From contig JAJWCP010000006.1 in the NCBI GenBank assembly GCA_021617435.1, positions 1 through 23,871 on the forward strand: a stretch of 23,871 nt of DNA, given 5' to 3'. Both the position numbers and the translations under genes were made by a program. Under the pieces are notes generated by a model. It did not search any database. It saw only the letters and a program-made list of their open reading frames with translations, and was not told where the DNA came from. This DNA comes from Pseudomonadota bacterium (GTDB lineage: Bacteria; Pseudomonadota; Alphaproteobacteria; RF32; CAG-239). Shown piece by piece: positions 15,433 to 21,837 of this stretch (the stretch's first letter is position 1; the number at the start of each line of letters is the position of its first letter).

Positions 15433-17661
15433 TTATTCCTTAAAAAAGGTATTAGACTTCGGAAAACCGAACGGCACCAACTTGCCGACTTGCGCGCGGT
15501 GCCCAAGCCAGGTGAGCAGGTCTTTTTCAACCGCCACCCCGCCGGAACGGTTATACTGAAAGCCGTCTTCTTCCTTAAAGTTTTGGATATCCGTCATCCG
15601 GCAGTCTTTATCCTTATATTTTTGCAACGCAACGCCGCGGCCGCGCGCCATAGTCGGAATTTCTTCAAGCTTAAAGATTAACAGCTTGCGATTTTCGCCG
15701 ACTACTGCCACCATATCGCCGGTAATTTGCTTGCAAAATGCGGTAACCTCGCCGTCCGCCAAATTCATAATTTTGCGACCGTTGCGGGTTTGCGCCAAAA
15801 TGTGGTTTTCATCAACCACAAATCCGTGACCGGTGTTGGAGGCTATAATATAACTTGCTTTCGGCTCAAACACAAACATAGCGCAAATATTGTCATTGTT
15901 ACTCAAATCTATCATCAATCTGACTGGTTGCCCAAAGCCTCTGCCGCTCGGAATATCCGACGCCTGCAAGGTAAAGAACTTGCCGGCGGTATCAAGTAAA
16001 ATAATTTTATCGGTAGTTTGAGCATGAATGGCAAAGCGCAGCGAATCATCGTCTTTGAACTTAAATTCTTCATGCAAATCGGCATAACCTTTCAGGCTGC
16101 GAATCCAGCCTTTTTCCGATAGAATAACCGTAATCGGCTCTTTTTCAACCATCACTTCAATCGGCATTTCAATATCGGCTGAAACCTCCGCAAACTCGGT
16201 GCGGCGACGTCCCAACGCTGTTTTTTTACCGAATTTTTCTTTAATTTGCTTAATTTCTTCCGCCAAAGCCTGCCAACGTTTAGATTCATCGGCGAGCAAG
16301 TCTTGCAAGGTTTCTTTTTCAGCGGTCAGTTCGTCAAATTCTGCCTTGATTTCATGCTCTTCAAGCTTACGCAAACTCCTCAGTTTCATATTCAAAATTG
16401 CTTCCGCCTGATTATCAGTGAGGTTAAACTCCTTCATCATCACGGCTTTAGAATCATCTTCTTCGCGAATAATACGGATAATTTCATCAAGGTTCAAATA
16501 AGCAATTAAATAACCTGATAAAATTTCAAGCCGCGCTAAAATTTTTGCAAGCCGATGCTGAGTGCGGCGCTGCAAAACAACGTGGCGATGATTCAAAAAG
16601 GCGCGCAGAACTTCGCTGATGCTCATAACCCGCGGCGTGCCGTCACTGTCAAGCACGTTCATATTCATATTAAACTTAGACTCAAGTTCGGTTTGCTTAA
16701 ACAGATGCTCCATCAAGAGCGCGGCGTCAACTGTGCGGTTTTTAGGCTCTAACACAATACGCACGTCTTGCGCCGATTCATCGCGAACATCGGCAAGCAG
16801 CGGGACTTTCTTTTCGGTTAATAGCTGCGCGATTTTTTCAATCAATTTTGACTTAATAACCTGATACGGAATTTCCGTTACCACAATTTGATACTGTCCG
16901 TGCGAAAGCTCTTCTTTTTGCCATTTGGCTCTGATACGAAAGGCTCCCTTACCTTGCTTATAGGTTTCAACAATGCTGGCAAACGGGTCAACAATCACGC
17001 CGCCGGTCGGAAAATCAGGCCCTTTAAGGCGTCTGACCAAAGATTCGTCGTCGCAATCAGGCTTTTCAATCATATACAAAAGCGCGTCGCAAACTTCGCT
17101 CAAATTATGCGGAGGAATATTGGTCGCCATACCGACGGCAATACCGGAAGAACCGTTGCACAAAAGGTTAGGAACCATAGAAGGCATAACCATCGGCTCA
17201 TTTTCTTCGCCGTCATAAGTATCGGCAAAATCAACCGCGTCTTCATTTAAGCCTTCCATCATCGCCATGGCAAATTCGGTTAAGCGGGCTTCAGTATAAC
17301 GCATGGCGGCGGCGCCGTCACCGTCAATATTGCCAAAGTTGCCCTGCCCGTCAACCAACGGATAGCGCACGGAAAAATCTTGCGCCAAGCGCACCATCGC
17401 GCCATAAACGGCGGTATCGCCGTGCGGGTGATATTTACCGATAACATCGCCGACCACTCTGGCGCATTTTTTATAGCCGGTTTTCGGGTCAAGATGCAAC
17501 TGCCGCATGGCATAAAGCAAGCGGCGGTGCACCGGCTTTAAGCCATCGCGCACATCAGGCAGCGAGCGGGCAACAATGGTAGACATAGCATAAGACAAAT
17601 ATCGTTTACTGAGTTCTTCTTTGAGCTGCACGTCTTTAATTTTTTCTTCTGATTCCGCCAT
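15433..17661 (-). CDS. parC: DNA topoisomerase IV subunit A
   Basis: The DNA-cleaving subunit of topoisomerase IV, which decatenates daughter chromosomes with ParE. The 742 residues begin with the type IIA breakage domain: SYAMSTIVARSLPDVRDGLKPVHRR (in pieces at 23-47), YHPHGD at 77-82 and the active-site Tyr122 in AMRYTEARL. A coiled-coil tower with VLQRRTQHRLAKILARLEIL lies near 360-380. The C-terminal domain is a short beta-pinwheel without a GyrA box (QRRGGKG), and it ends WLGHRAQVGKLVPFGFPKSN, which separates ParC from GyrA. In the quinolone region, Thr83 and Gly87 replace the Ser and acidic residue that hold the drug's metal bridge in E. coli ParC (Ser80, Glu84). It lies 7 bases after recO, probably co-transcribed, and ends at a strong terminator. 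Confidence 0.94.
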   Translation of the reverse strand: MAESEEKIKDVQLKEELSKRYLSYAMSTIVARSLPDVRDGLKPVHRRLLYAMRQLHLDPKTGYKKCARVVGDVIGKYHPHGDTAVYGAMVRLAQDFSVRYPLVDGQGNFGNIDGDGAAAMRYTEARLTEFAMAMMEGLNEDAVDFADTYDGEENEPMVMPSMVPNLLCNGSSGIAVGMATNIPPHNLSEVCDALLYMIEKPDCDDESLVRRLKGPDFPTGGVIVDPFASIVETYKQGKGAFRIRAKWQKEELSHGQYQIVVTEIPYQVIKSKLIEKIAQLLTEKKVPLLADVRDESAQDVRIVLEPKNRTVDAALLMEHLFKQTELESKFNMNMNVLDSDGTPRVMSISEVLRAFLNHRHVVLQRRTQHRLAKILARLEILSGYLIAYLNLDEIIRIIREEDDSKAVMMKEFNLTDNQAEAILNMKLRSLRKLEEHEIKAEFDELTAEKETLQDLLADESKRWQALAEEIKQIKEKFGKKTALGRRRTEFAEVSADIEMPIEVMVEKEPITVILSEKGWIRSLKGYADLHEEFKFKDDDSLRFAIHAQTTDKIILLDTAGKFFTLQASDIPSGRGFGQPVRLMIDLSNNDNICAMFVFEPKASYIIASNTGHGFVVDENHILAQTRNGRKIMNLADGEVTAFCKQITGDMVAVVGENRKLLIFKLEEIPTMARGRGVALQKYKDKDCRMTDIQNFKEEDGFQYNRSGGVAVEKDLLTWLGHRAQVGKLVPFGFPKSNTFFKE

Positions 17662-17668
17662 TTTATTC

Positions 17669-18397
17669 TTAGTCTTTCAAAAAATTCAAAATATGGGGCA
17701 AATTAGCACGATTGTTCGGAAATTTCAAGCCATGGAGCTGAAAAAAGTTTTTATTGAGGAAAAATGCCGTCATCTCAAGCAACTCAGCCACTTCCTCGCG
17801 ACTGGCTTTATAGTTTTTATCCACAATAAAGTGTGGAAATTTATATAATTTATCCTTATATGGAAGCCCTGCTTCCAAGCACACCGCTTTGCCGCTTTTG
17901 GGCGAAACAAATTCTAAATTTTGCGTTGTTCCGGTAGCGGCGCACTCGCTTAAATCAAGTCCTATGCCTAAAAAGTCTAGCAAATGATATTCAATGAACG
18001 CATATTTAGTTAACCAATCGGTACTCTCAAGCGAGTTCATAAAATCCTTAACATAAAAGCCCAAAAATTCAAGTTCTTCTTTTTCAGGCAGGCAAATATT
18101 CATCAACTCGCAAAAGCATGAGAGCACCGCGAGTTTATCTTCATTTTGCATAAAACTAACCGCGTGAGAAGCTGACAGTTCTACGCCTCTAAACTGCGCT
18201 AAATTTTCTTCCAAACGAGCATACGCGTTAAAAGATATGGCATTGCCAAGCTGATATATTCCTAATTTTTTTTTGCTCAACGCGCCTGAAACATAACCTG
18301 CCACCTTACCGTGCAATGATGAAAGCACTGTCACAATCAGCGAATTTTCGCCGTGACGCAACAAGTTAATAATATATCCTTCATCGCTAAACTGCAT
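17669..18397 (-). CDS. recO: DNA repair protein RecO
   Basis: A recombination mediator that with RecR loads RecA onto SSB-coated gaps and anneals strands. The N-terminal OB fold is seen in the early residues, MQFSDEGYIINLLRHGENS..VTVLSSLHGKVAGYVSGALSKKKLGIYQ, and the helical RecO_C domain follows, with LGIGLDLSECAATG in the place where other RecO proteins carry a Cys-containing zinc site; here only Cys residues in ECAATG and VCLEAG are left. The start is taken at 18397 because AAGGTG precedes it; the 13 extra residues from the ATG at 18436 (MFFAAGRYNIRCN) are not RecO-like. The length is 242 residues, the normal size. The gene is followed 7 bases later by parC and preceded by kdsA, all on the same strand. 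Confidence 0.88.
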   Translation of the reverse strand: MQFSDEGYIINLLRHGENSLIVTVLSSLHGKVAGYVSGALSKKKLGIYQLGNAISFNAYARLEENLAQFRGVELSASHAVSFMQNEDKLAVLSCFCELMNICLPEKEELEFLGFYVKDFMNSLESTDWLTKYAFIEYHLLDFLGIGLDLSECAATGTTQNLEFVSPKSGKAVCLEAGLPYKDKLYKFPHFIVDKNYKASREEVAELLEMTAFFLNKNFFQLHGLKFPNNRANLPHILNFLKD

Positions 18398-18414
18398 ATT
18401 GCACCTTATATTGT

Positions 18415-18458
18415 AACGCCCCGCTGCAAAAAACATTTTGTTCTTGTTGCGAGGCGTT
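18415..18458 (-). promoter_or_regulatory. Stem-loop in the recO leader
   Basis: On the minus strand AACGCCTCGC and GCGGGGCGTT form a 10-bp stem with one G-U pair and a 24-nt loop rich in A. It lies between kdsA and recO, ending 17 bases before the recO start. No T tract follows in the gene direction, so it is not a standard terminator; it could be an mRNA processing or stability element. Low certainty. Confidence 0.35.
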
Positions 18459-18478
18459 GTTTGCTTTATTTTACCTGA

Positions 18479-19324
18479 TTAATAATCGTGAATTATGGTT
18501 TTGGTAATTTTATCATACGCCATAAGTTCGGAAATAACCCGTTCCATATCGCTCAAGTAAATGGTGTTCGGACCATCGGAAAGAGCTTTATCCGGATTTT
18601 CATGCGTTTCCATAAACACGGCGGCAACCCCGACGGCAACCGCGGCGCGCGCCAAAACCGGAGCATACTCGCGCTGACCGCCGGTTGAAGCTCCGTTGCC
18701 TCCGGGCTGTTGTACCGAGTGAGTTGCGTCAAAAATAATCGGACAACCGGTTTCTTTTGCCATTTCCGGCAAGCCGCGCATATCAGTAATTAAAGTGTTA
18801 TAACCAAAGCTGGTGCCGCGTTCGGTAATACAAACGTTATCATTACCGGAATCAACCGATTTTTTAACCAAATTTTTAACATCCCAAGGAGCCAAAAACT
18901 GACCTTTTTTAATGTTTACGACCTTGCCGGTTTTAGCAGCGGCAACCACCAAATCGGTCTGACGGCACAAAAACGCCGGAATTTGCAACATATCAACATA
19001 TTGTGCCACAATCGGACATTGCTCGCGTTCATGAATATCGGTTACAATCGGCAAATCAGGATATAATTTTTTAATTTCCGCAAAAGTGCGCATACCTTCT
19101 TCAAGTCCGACTCCGCGTGCGCCGTTTATTGAGGTGCGGTTGGCTTTATCAAACGAGGCCTTAAAGATGTAGTTAATGCCTAATTTTTTAGTAATTTCAA
19201 CCATTTTGCCGGCAATCATAATTGCATGTTCGCGGCTTTCAATCTGGCATGGTCCGGCAATAATTGCAAGCGGCAACTTGTTACCGATTTCAAACTTACC
19301 GATTTTAATATTTTTTTGTTCCAT
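18479..19324 (-). CDS. kdsA: 3-deoxy-D-manno-octulosonate 8-phosphate synthase
   Basis: Condenses phosphoenolpyruvate with D-arabinose 5-phosphate to Kdo-8-phosphate, the first committed step for the LPS inner-core sugar Kdo; cytoplasmic. The 281 residues fit the family (about 280). Signature blocks are FKASFDKANRTS at 54-65, DIHE at 96-99, and FDATHSVQQPGG at 198-209. The set Cys26 (IAGPCQIES), His202, Glu239 (METHE) and Asp250 (LSDGPN) matches the metal ligands of the metal-dependent class, unlike the E. coli enzyme, which has Asn in place of Cys. GGAG lies before the ATG. pagP ends upstream with its own terminator, so kdsA probably starts a new transcript and may continue into recO-parC. 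It confirms an LPS-making organism. Confidence 0.95.
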   Translation of the reverse strand: MEQKNIKIGKFEIGNKLPLAIIAGPCQIESREHAIMIAGKMVEITKKLGINYIFKASFDKANRTSINGARGVGLEEGMRTFAEIKKLYPDLPIVTDIHEREQCPIVAQYVDMLQIPAFLCRQTDLVVAAAKTGKVVNIKKGQFLAPWDVKNLVKKSVDSGNDNVCITERGTSFGYNTLITDMRGLPEMAKETGCPIIFDATHSVQQPGGNGASTGGQREYAPVLARAAVAVGVAAVFMETHENPDKALSDGPNTIYLSDMERVISELMAYDKITKTIIHDY

Positions 19325-19412
19325 TGTTTACTCCATGAGTTGTTATTTTATTGGCAAATGATAGCAAATTTAAAACTAGCTTTCAAAAGCTTTATGCAAC
19401 AAATTCACAAGC

Positions 19413-19447
19413 AAAAACTCCGCCGATTTTAATTTGGCGGAGTTTTT
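19413..19447 (-). terminator. Intrinsic terminator after pagP
   Basis: AAAAACTCCGCC (19413-19424) and GGCGGAGTTTTT (19436-19447) form a perfect 12-bp stem with an 11-nt loop, just past the pagP stop. It is one of the strongest terminators in the window. Confidence 0.9.
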
Positions 19448-19451
19448 AACT

Positions 19452-20006
19452 TTAATTAAGGCGGATTTTGGTCCAAATAAACAGCACGTTACCATCATTT
19501 TTAATTCCGGGAACATACGCCGCCTGAATATCAAGCCTTTTATACCCGATACCGGCCATCGGCAGTGGCAAAGGCACTGGAATATAATAATACTCATGCC
19601 TTTGAGTCAGCCCTGCGGTAAAACCGGCGCCGATTCGTAAATCATCATTTGTCCCGAAATACCAATTTTTCAAAAAGGCATAGCCGAACATAGTTTCAAC
19701 GTATCCGTTTGAATCTTTAAATGCCATCGCATATAAAGCATGCCAATCACTATCGGTATCAAAACGCGAAACGCCTACCCCCGCACCCCACGGATTTTCA
19801 TTATAGCGATCAAGATGCTCCTGGTCGTATGCCAAGCGGTTATGCCATGCATACAGCGGAACATATAAATCATAAGTTCCGCTTTTCCATGTTTCGGCAA
19901 GATTATATTTAGATTTTTCAGTCCAACTCATACCTTCGGTTTCAGAAGCAAACGCCACTCCTGAAAAAACAATCAAAGCTACTGTTAAGCAAATAAACTT
20001 ATACAT
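19452..20006 (-). CDS. pagP: Lipid A palmitoyltransferase PagP
   Basis: An outer-membrane barrel enzyme that moves an acyl chain, palmitate in E. coli, from a phospholipid to lipid A, hardening the membrane against cationic peptides. From the ATG at 20006 (GGGT a few bases upstream; the TTG at 20030 is rejected) the protein has 184 residues, nearly the E. coli length. A signal peptide ends at Ala20 (VAFA). Conserved blocks are YDLYVPLYAWHNRLAYD (45-61) with catalytic His55, YNENPWGAGVGVSRFD, WHALYAMAFKDS with Asp98-Ser99, and the C-terminal FTAGLTQR, YIPVPLPLPMAGIGY and AYVPGIKNDGNV strands. His, Asp and Ser all match the E. coli catalytic residues (33, 76, 77). Ala110 aligns without gaps to E. 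coli Gly88 at the base of the acyl pocket. It stands alone, ending in a strong terminator. Confidence 0.94.
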   Translation of the reverse strand: MYKFICLTVALIVFSGVAFASETEGMSWTEKSKYNLAETWKSGTYDLYVPLYAWHNRLAYDQEHLDRYNENPWGAGVGVSRFDTDSDWHALYAMAFKDSNGYVETMFGYAFLKNWYFGTNDDLRIGAGFTAGLTQRHEYYYIPVPLPLPMAGIGYKRLDIQAAYVPGIKNDGNVLFIWTKIRLN

Positions 20007-20095
20007 TTCTTTTACCCGTAAAATCAACAATGCTAATACTTATATGTCGTCTTTTACAAAAAACAAGCATCATTTGCCACTCTTAACAACAAATA

Positions 20096-20926
20096 TCACA
20101 AAGCGCGAATATTTTTTATTTTATTGTTTGCCACCACGCAGTCAATTACCGCTTTAACAAACTTGTCAACCGCCTTGCCTTCGGAATAATCCGCCGGTGC
20201 CGCCATGTGCGCCCTACCGTCGCGATTTAGGCGTGCCGCCCGCTCTTTACTGCCGTTTTTATAAACCGCCAAGGTATGCCCGCCCGCTTTGTTTAGCATT
20301 GCCATACACGGAATATCGGTGCTGCCGTCGCCGATGTAAATCATATTTTCAAACGGCATCGGGCGGCAAGCCTTGTCAATATGACGATTAACCCCTTCAG
20401 TATCGGTAACATCTAAGCAACCTTTGTTAATACGGAACAAAAATTGCGTTTTGGACGTATAATTTAAAGCAATCGCCGGCCACACTGCCGCTCCGTTTTC
20501 ATCATACAAAAACGACGAGGCAAAAATTTCCGTAAACTTGCCGGCAATCTGCGTTCCTTCAAGCATTTCTTTCAAGCCTGATGAAATTATATAATGCTCC
20601 ATTTTAACCCCATGCTCTTTTGCATAACGGTTAATGCGGTCAAACCAATCCGCGACGCCCTTAAACAGCTTAATGCTTTTGCCGTACTGCATAAAATCTT
20701 CACGTGTAATCGGCAAATTGCGCTTGTGCGATTCGTCAATCGTCACTTTCATGTATGCCAAAATATCATCGGCTTTTTCTCGCTTTGCCAATCCGTTAGC
20801 CGTATTCCAAAATTCTTCCGGCGTAATGCCCAATTTTTTAACAAAACCATATTCTTGCATATTCCCCGGAGAGAGCGTACCATCAAAATCATAACAAATC
20901 GCCATCGGAATAAGTTTATTAGCCAT
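20096..20926 (-). CDS. HAD-family phosphatase (PSP-like)
   Basis: A haloacid dehalogenase superfamily hydrolase of 276 residues, related to phosphoserine-phosphatase-type members. Motif I DFDGT holds the nucleophile Asp13 and acid/base Asp15, motif II is SSG at 115-117, a candidate motif III Lys is Lys159 (or 168), and motif IV GDGSTD at 199-204 supplies the Mg ligands. A helical cap lies between motifs I and II (about 25-105). The sequence does not say which phosphate ester is used, and phosphoserine is not assured, since the cap differs from SerB. The ATG at 20926 is preceded by GAGGTTG; an earlier TTG at 20950 adds residues with no support. It precedes pagP by about 90 bases and is possibly on a separate transcript. 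Confidence 0.88.
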   Translation of the reverse strand: MANKLIPMAICYDFDGTLSPGNMQEYGFVKKLGITPEEFWNTANGLAKREKADDILAYMKVTIDESHKRNLPITREDFMQYGKSIKLFKGVADWFDRINRYAKEHGVKMEHYIISSGLKEMLEGTQIAGKFTEIFASSFLYDENGAAVWPAIALNYTSKTQFLFRINKGCLDVTDTEGVNRHIDKACRPMPFENMIYIGDGSTDIPCMAMLNKAGGHTLAVYKNGSKERAARLNRDGRAHMAAPADYSEGKAVDKFVKAVIDCVVANNKIKNIRAL

Positions 20927-21065
20927 TTCAACCTCAATATTTGTTAGCAATACAATTATTTAACTTAAATGCCCATCTGTTTGCAACAAAAATTTTGCGC
21001 AAATCATAAAACGACTCGCAATAATTTTTCTATTCTAGTAGAACCTCTCGGTTTTAAAACTAAAA

Positions 21066-21091
21066 AAAAAGAGGAACTGCGTCCTCTTTTT
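21066..21091 (-). terminator. Intrinsic terminator after tRNA-Ser
   Basis: On the minus strand AAAAAGAGGA and TCCTCTTTTT pair around a 6-nt loop, followed by further T residues (21062-21065 on the plus strand are A). It begins just 4 bases after the tRNA CCA end. Confidence 0.88.
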
Positions 21092-21094
21092 AAT

Positions 21095-21184
21095 TGGCGG
21101 AGAGAGGGAGATTCGAACTCCCGGTGGGCTCGCGCCCACGACGGTTTTCAAGACCGCTGCATTAAACCGCTCTGCCATCTCTCC
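21095..21184 (-). tRNA. tRNA-Ser (anticodon UGA)
   Basis: A 90-nt gene with an encoded CCA. The acceptor stem GGAGAGA pairs with TCTCTCC, followed by G and CCA. The anticodon loop CTTGAAA sits in the stem GCGGT/ACCGT, giving UGA. A long variable arm (GTGGGCGCGAGCCCAC) is the class II mark of serine tRNAs, and the T loop is TTCGAAT. All stems are intact. Confidence 0.96.
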
Positions 21185-21219
21185 ATAATAATCTTCGCTT
21201 ACGCCGCTTTTCAAGATGA

Positions 21220-21258
21220 AAACCGTCAAAAACACTTCGTGTTTTTCCTCGACGGTTT
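21220..21258. repeat. Long imperfect palindrome between tRNA-Ser and its partial copy
   Basis: AAACCGTC (21220-21227), AAAAACAC (21228-21235), loop TTC, GTGTTTTT (21239-21246), a CCTC bulge, GACGGTTT (21251-21258): sixteen base pairs in two blocks. The outer arms are the same letters as the anticodon-stem and variable-arm start of the adjacent tRNA-Ser. It could be a processing signal or the footprint of a duplication and inversion. Confidence 0.75.
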
Positions 21259-21317
21259 GGGCCTTTGGCCATCTGCGATTCCAAGACCGCTGCATTAAAC
21301 CGCTCTGCCATCTCTCC
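21250..21317 (-). pseudogene. Partial tRNA-Ser copy interrupted in the anticodon loop
   Basis: 21282-21317 is identical over 36 bases to the 5' half of the intact tRNA-Ser (21149-21184), and the next three flanking bases match too. Then 23 unrelated bases (21259-21281) follow, after which CGACGGTTT (21250-21258) matches the tRNA again (21139-21147). The break lies inside the anticodon loop, next to the anticodon's second base. No variable arm, T arm or 3' acceptor strand follows. It is therefore a pseudogene or a leader that imitates the tRNA 5' half, not a functional tRNA. Confidence 0.8.
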
Positions 21318-21331
21318 ATAGCTTGAAGTGA

Positions 21332-21360
21332 TGTTTACACTATCATCTTTCAAAGGTCAA
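21332..21360 (-). promoter_or_regulatory. Possible promoter for the tRNA-Ser region
   Basis: On the minus strand TTGACC (21360-21355) and TAAACA (21337-21332) are 17 bases apart, ending 14 bases before the partial tRNA copy. The -35 is good and the -10 is poor (three of six). If real, the partial copy is transcribed together with the intact tRNA. Confidence 0.35.
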
Positions 21361-21480
21361 GAACTTTTGTTAAAAAATTATCATTGCGGAAAACTTTTTA
21401 CATCGAGCCTTACACAACTTTCACACAGCGCCAATAAACTCCTCTCTATGGAGGGATGCCGAAGGCGGGGTGGTTTTTGC

Positions 21481-21615
21481 AACTTATACACAAGCTGGTC
21501 TCGTAAATATTGCAAAAAACGCGAGCTAAAATCTTTTCAAAACCAACTTTTTGAGGAGATTTTTACTAGTGAAATCACATTCTAGTCGCTTTTTATACTA
21601 CACATTGTCATCCTC
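21481..21615 (+). repeat. Dispersed leader cassette, copy 2
   Basis: The second member of the repeat described at 15031, in the same orientation 6.4 kb away. It holds TTATACACA (21484-21492), CTCGTAAATATTGCAAAAAA, CGCGAGCTAAAATC, AACTTTTTGA and the shared coding start. 21319-21480 just before it has no gene that I recognise; it includes a GGAGGGATGCC..GGCGGGG patch that looks like intergenic repeat material but has no match in this window. Confidence 0.8.
21528..21563 (+). promoter_or_regulatory. SD-sequestering leader hairpin, copy 2
   Basis: AAAATCTTTTC (21528-21538) pairs along its whole 11 bases with GAGGAGATTTT (21553-21563), using two G-U pairs. The 3' arm contains the Shine-Dalgarno GAGGAG, 10 bases before the GTG start at 21569, exactly the same geometry as in copy 1. 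Sequence differences from copy 1 in the stem are balanced on both sides or become G-U. Confidence 0.6.
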
Positions 21616-21835
21616 AAACTTGCCCCAAATATCCAGGTGGAAAAAATTGGCTTATATTTCAACTGACGGCTGGTATGGGGACAACAACAATCACCGCGGA
21701 TATGGTTATTACGGCGACAAATATTGCACCGACGACCTCACTTGTTTGCGCGACTTAACCATGGACGATATTTACACTTTATGCACCAATCATATTGGCG
21801 CAAACGACTCATTGTTTTCATATGCTTTTGATTAA
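21569..21835 (+). pseudogene. Pilin-like remnant: leader joined to Cys/Tyr-rich tail
   Basis: An 88-codon frame with a GTG start, beginning MKSHSSRFLYYTLSSS, which parallels the frame at 15124 (SRFL and TLS shared). It lacks the prepilin cleavage motif and hydrophobic helix. Residues 33-88 are rich in Gly, Tyr, Asn and Asp with three cysteines (53, 59, 72): WYGDNNNHRGYGYYGDKYC, then CLRDLTMDDIYTLC. Such a tail is compatible with the disulphide-bearing C-terminal end of a pilin-like protein. The simplest reading is an internal deletion that joined the leader to the tail. A short exported or cytoplasmic peptide is possible but less likely. Its stop is 2 bases from that of the ABC-F gene on the other strand. 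Confidence 0.5.
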
Positions 21836-21837
21836 AA

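Noticed and set aside
21185..21213. TTGAAA-18-TATTAT on the minus strand before tRNA-Ser as a promoter
   Set aside because: The -10 box touches the first tRNA base, so transcription would start inside the tRNA. The site upstream of the partial copy fits better.
21095..21317. Integration site of a mobile element at tRNA-Ser
   Set aside because: The duplicated part is the 5' half, not the 3' end used as attB, and no integrase gene lies nearby.
21035..21353. Overlapping minus-strand frames across the tRNA-Ser region
   Set aside because: They are translations of the tRNA gene and its partial copy (e.g. the MAERFNAAVLK string), not proteins.
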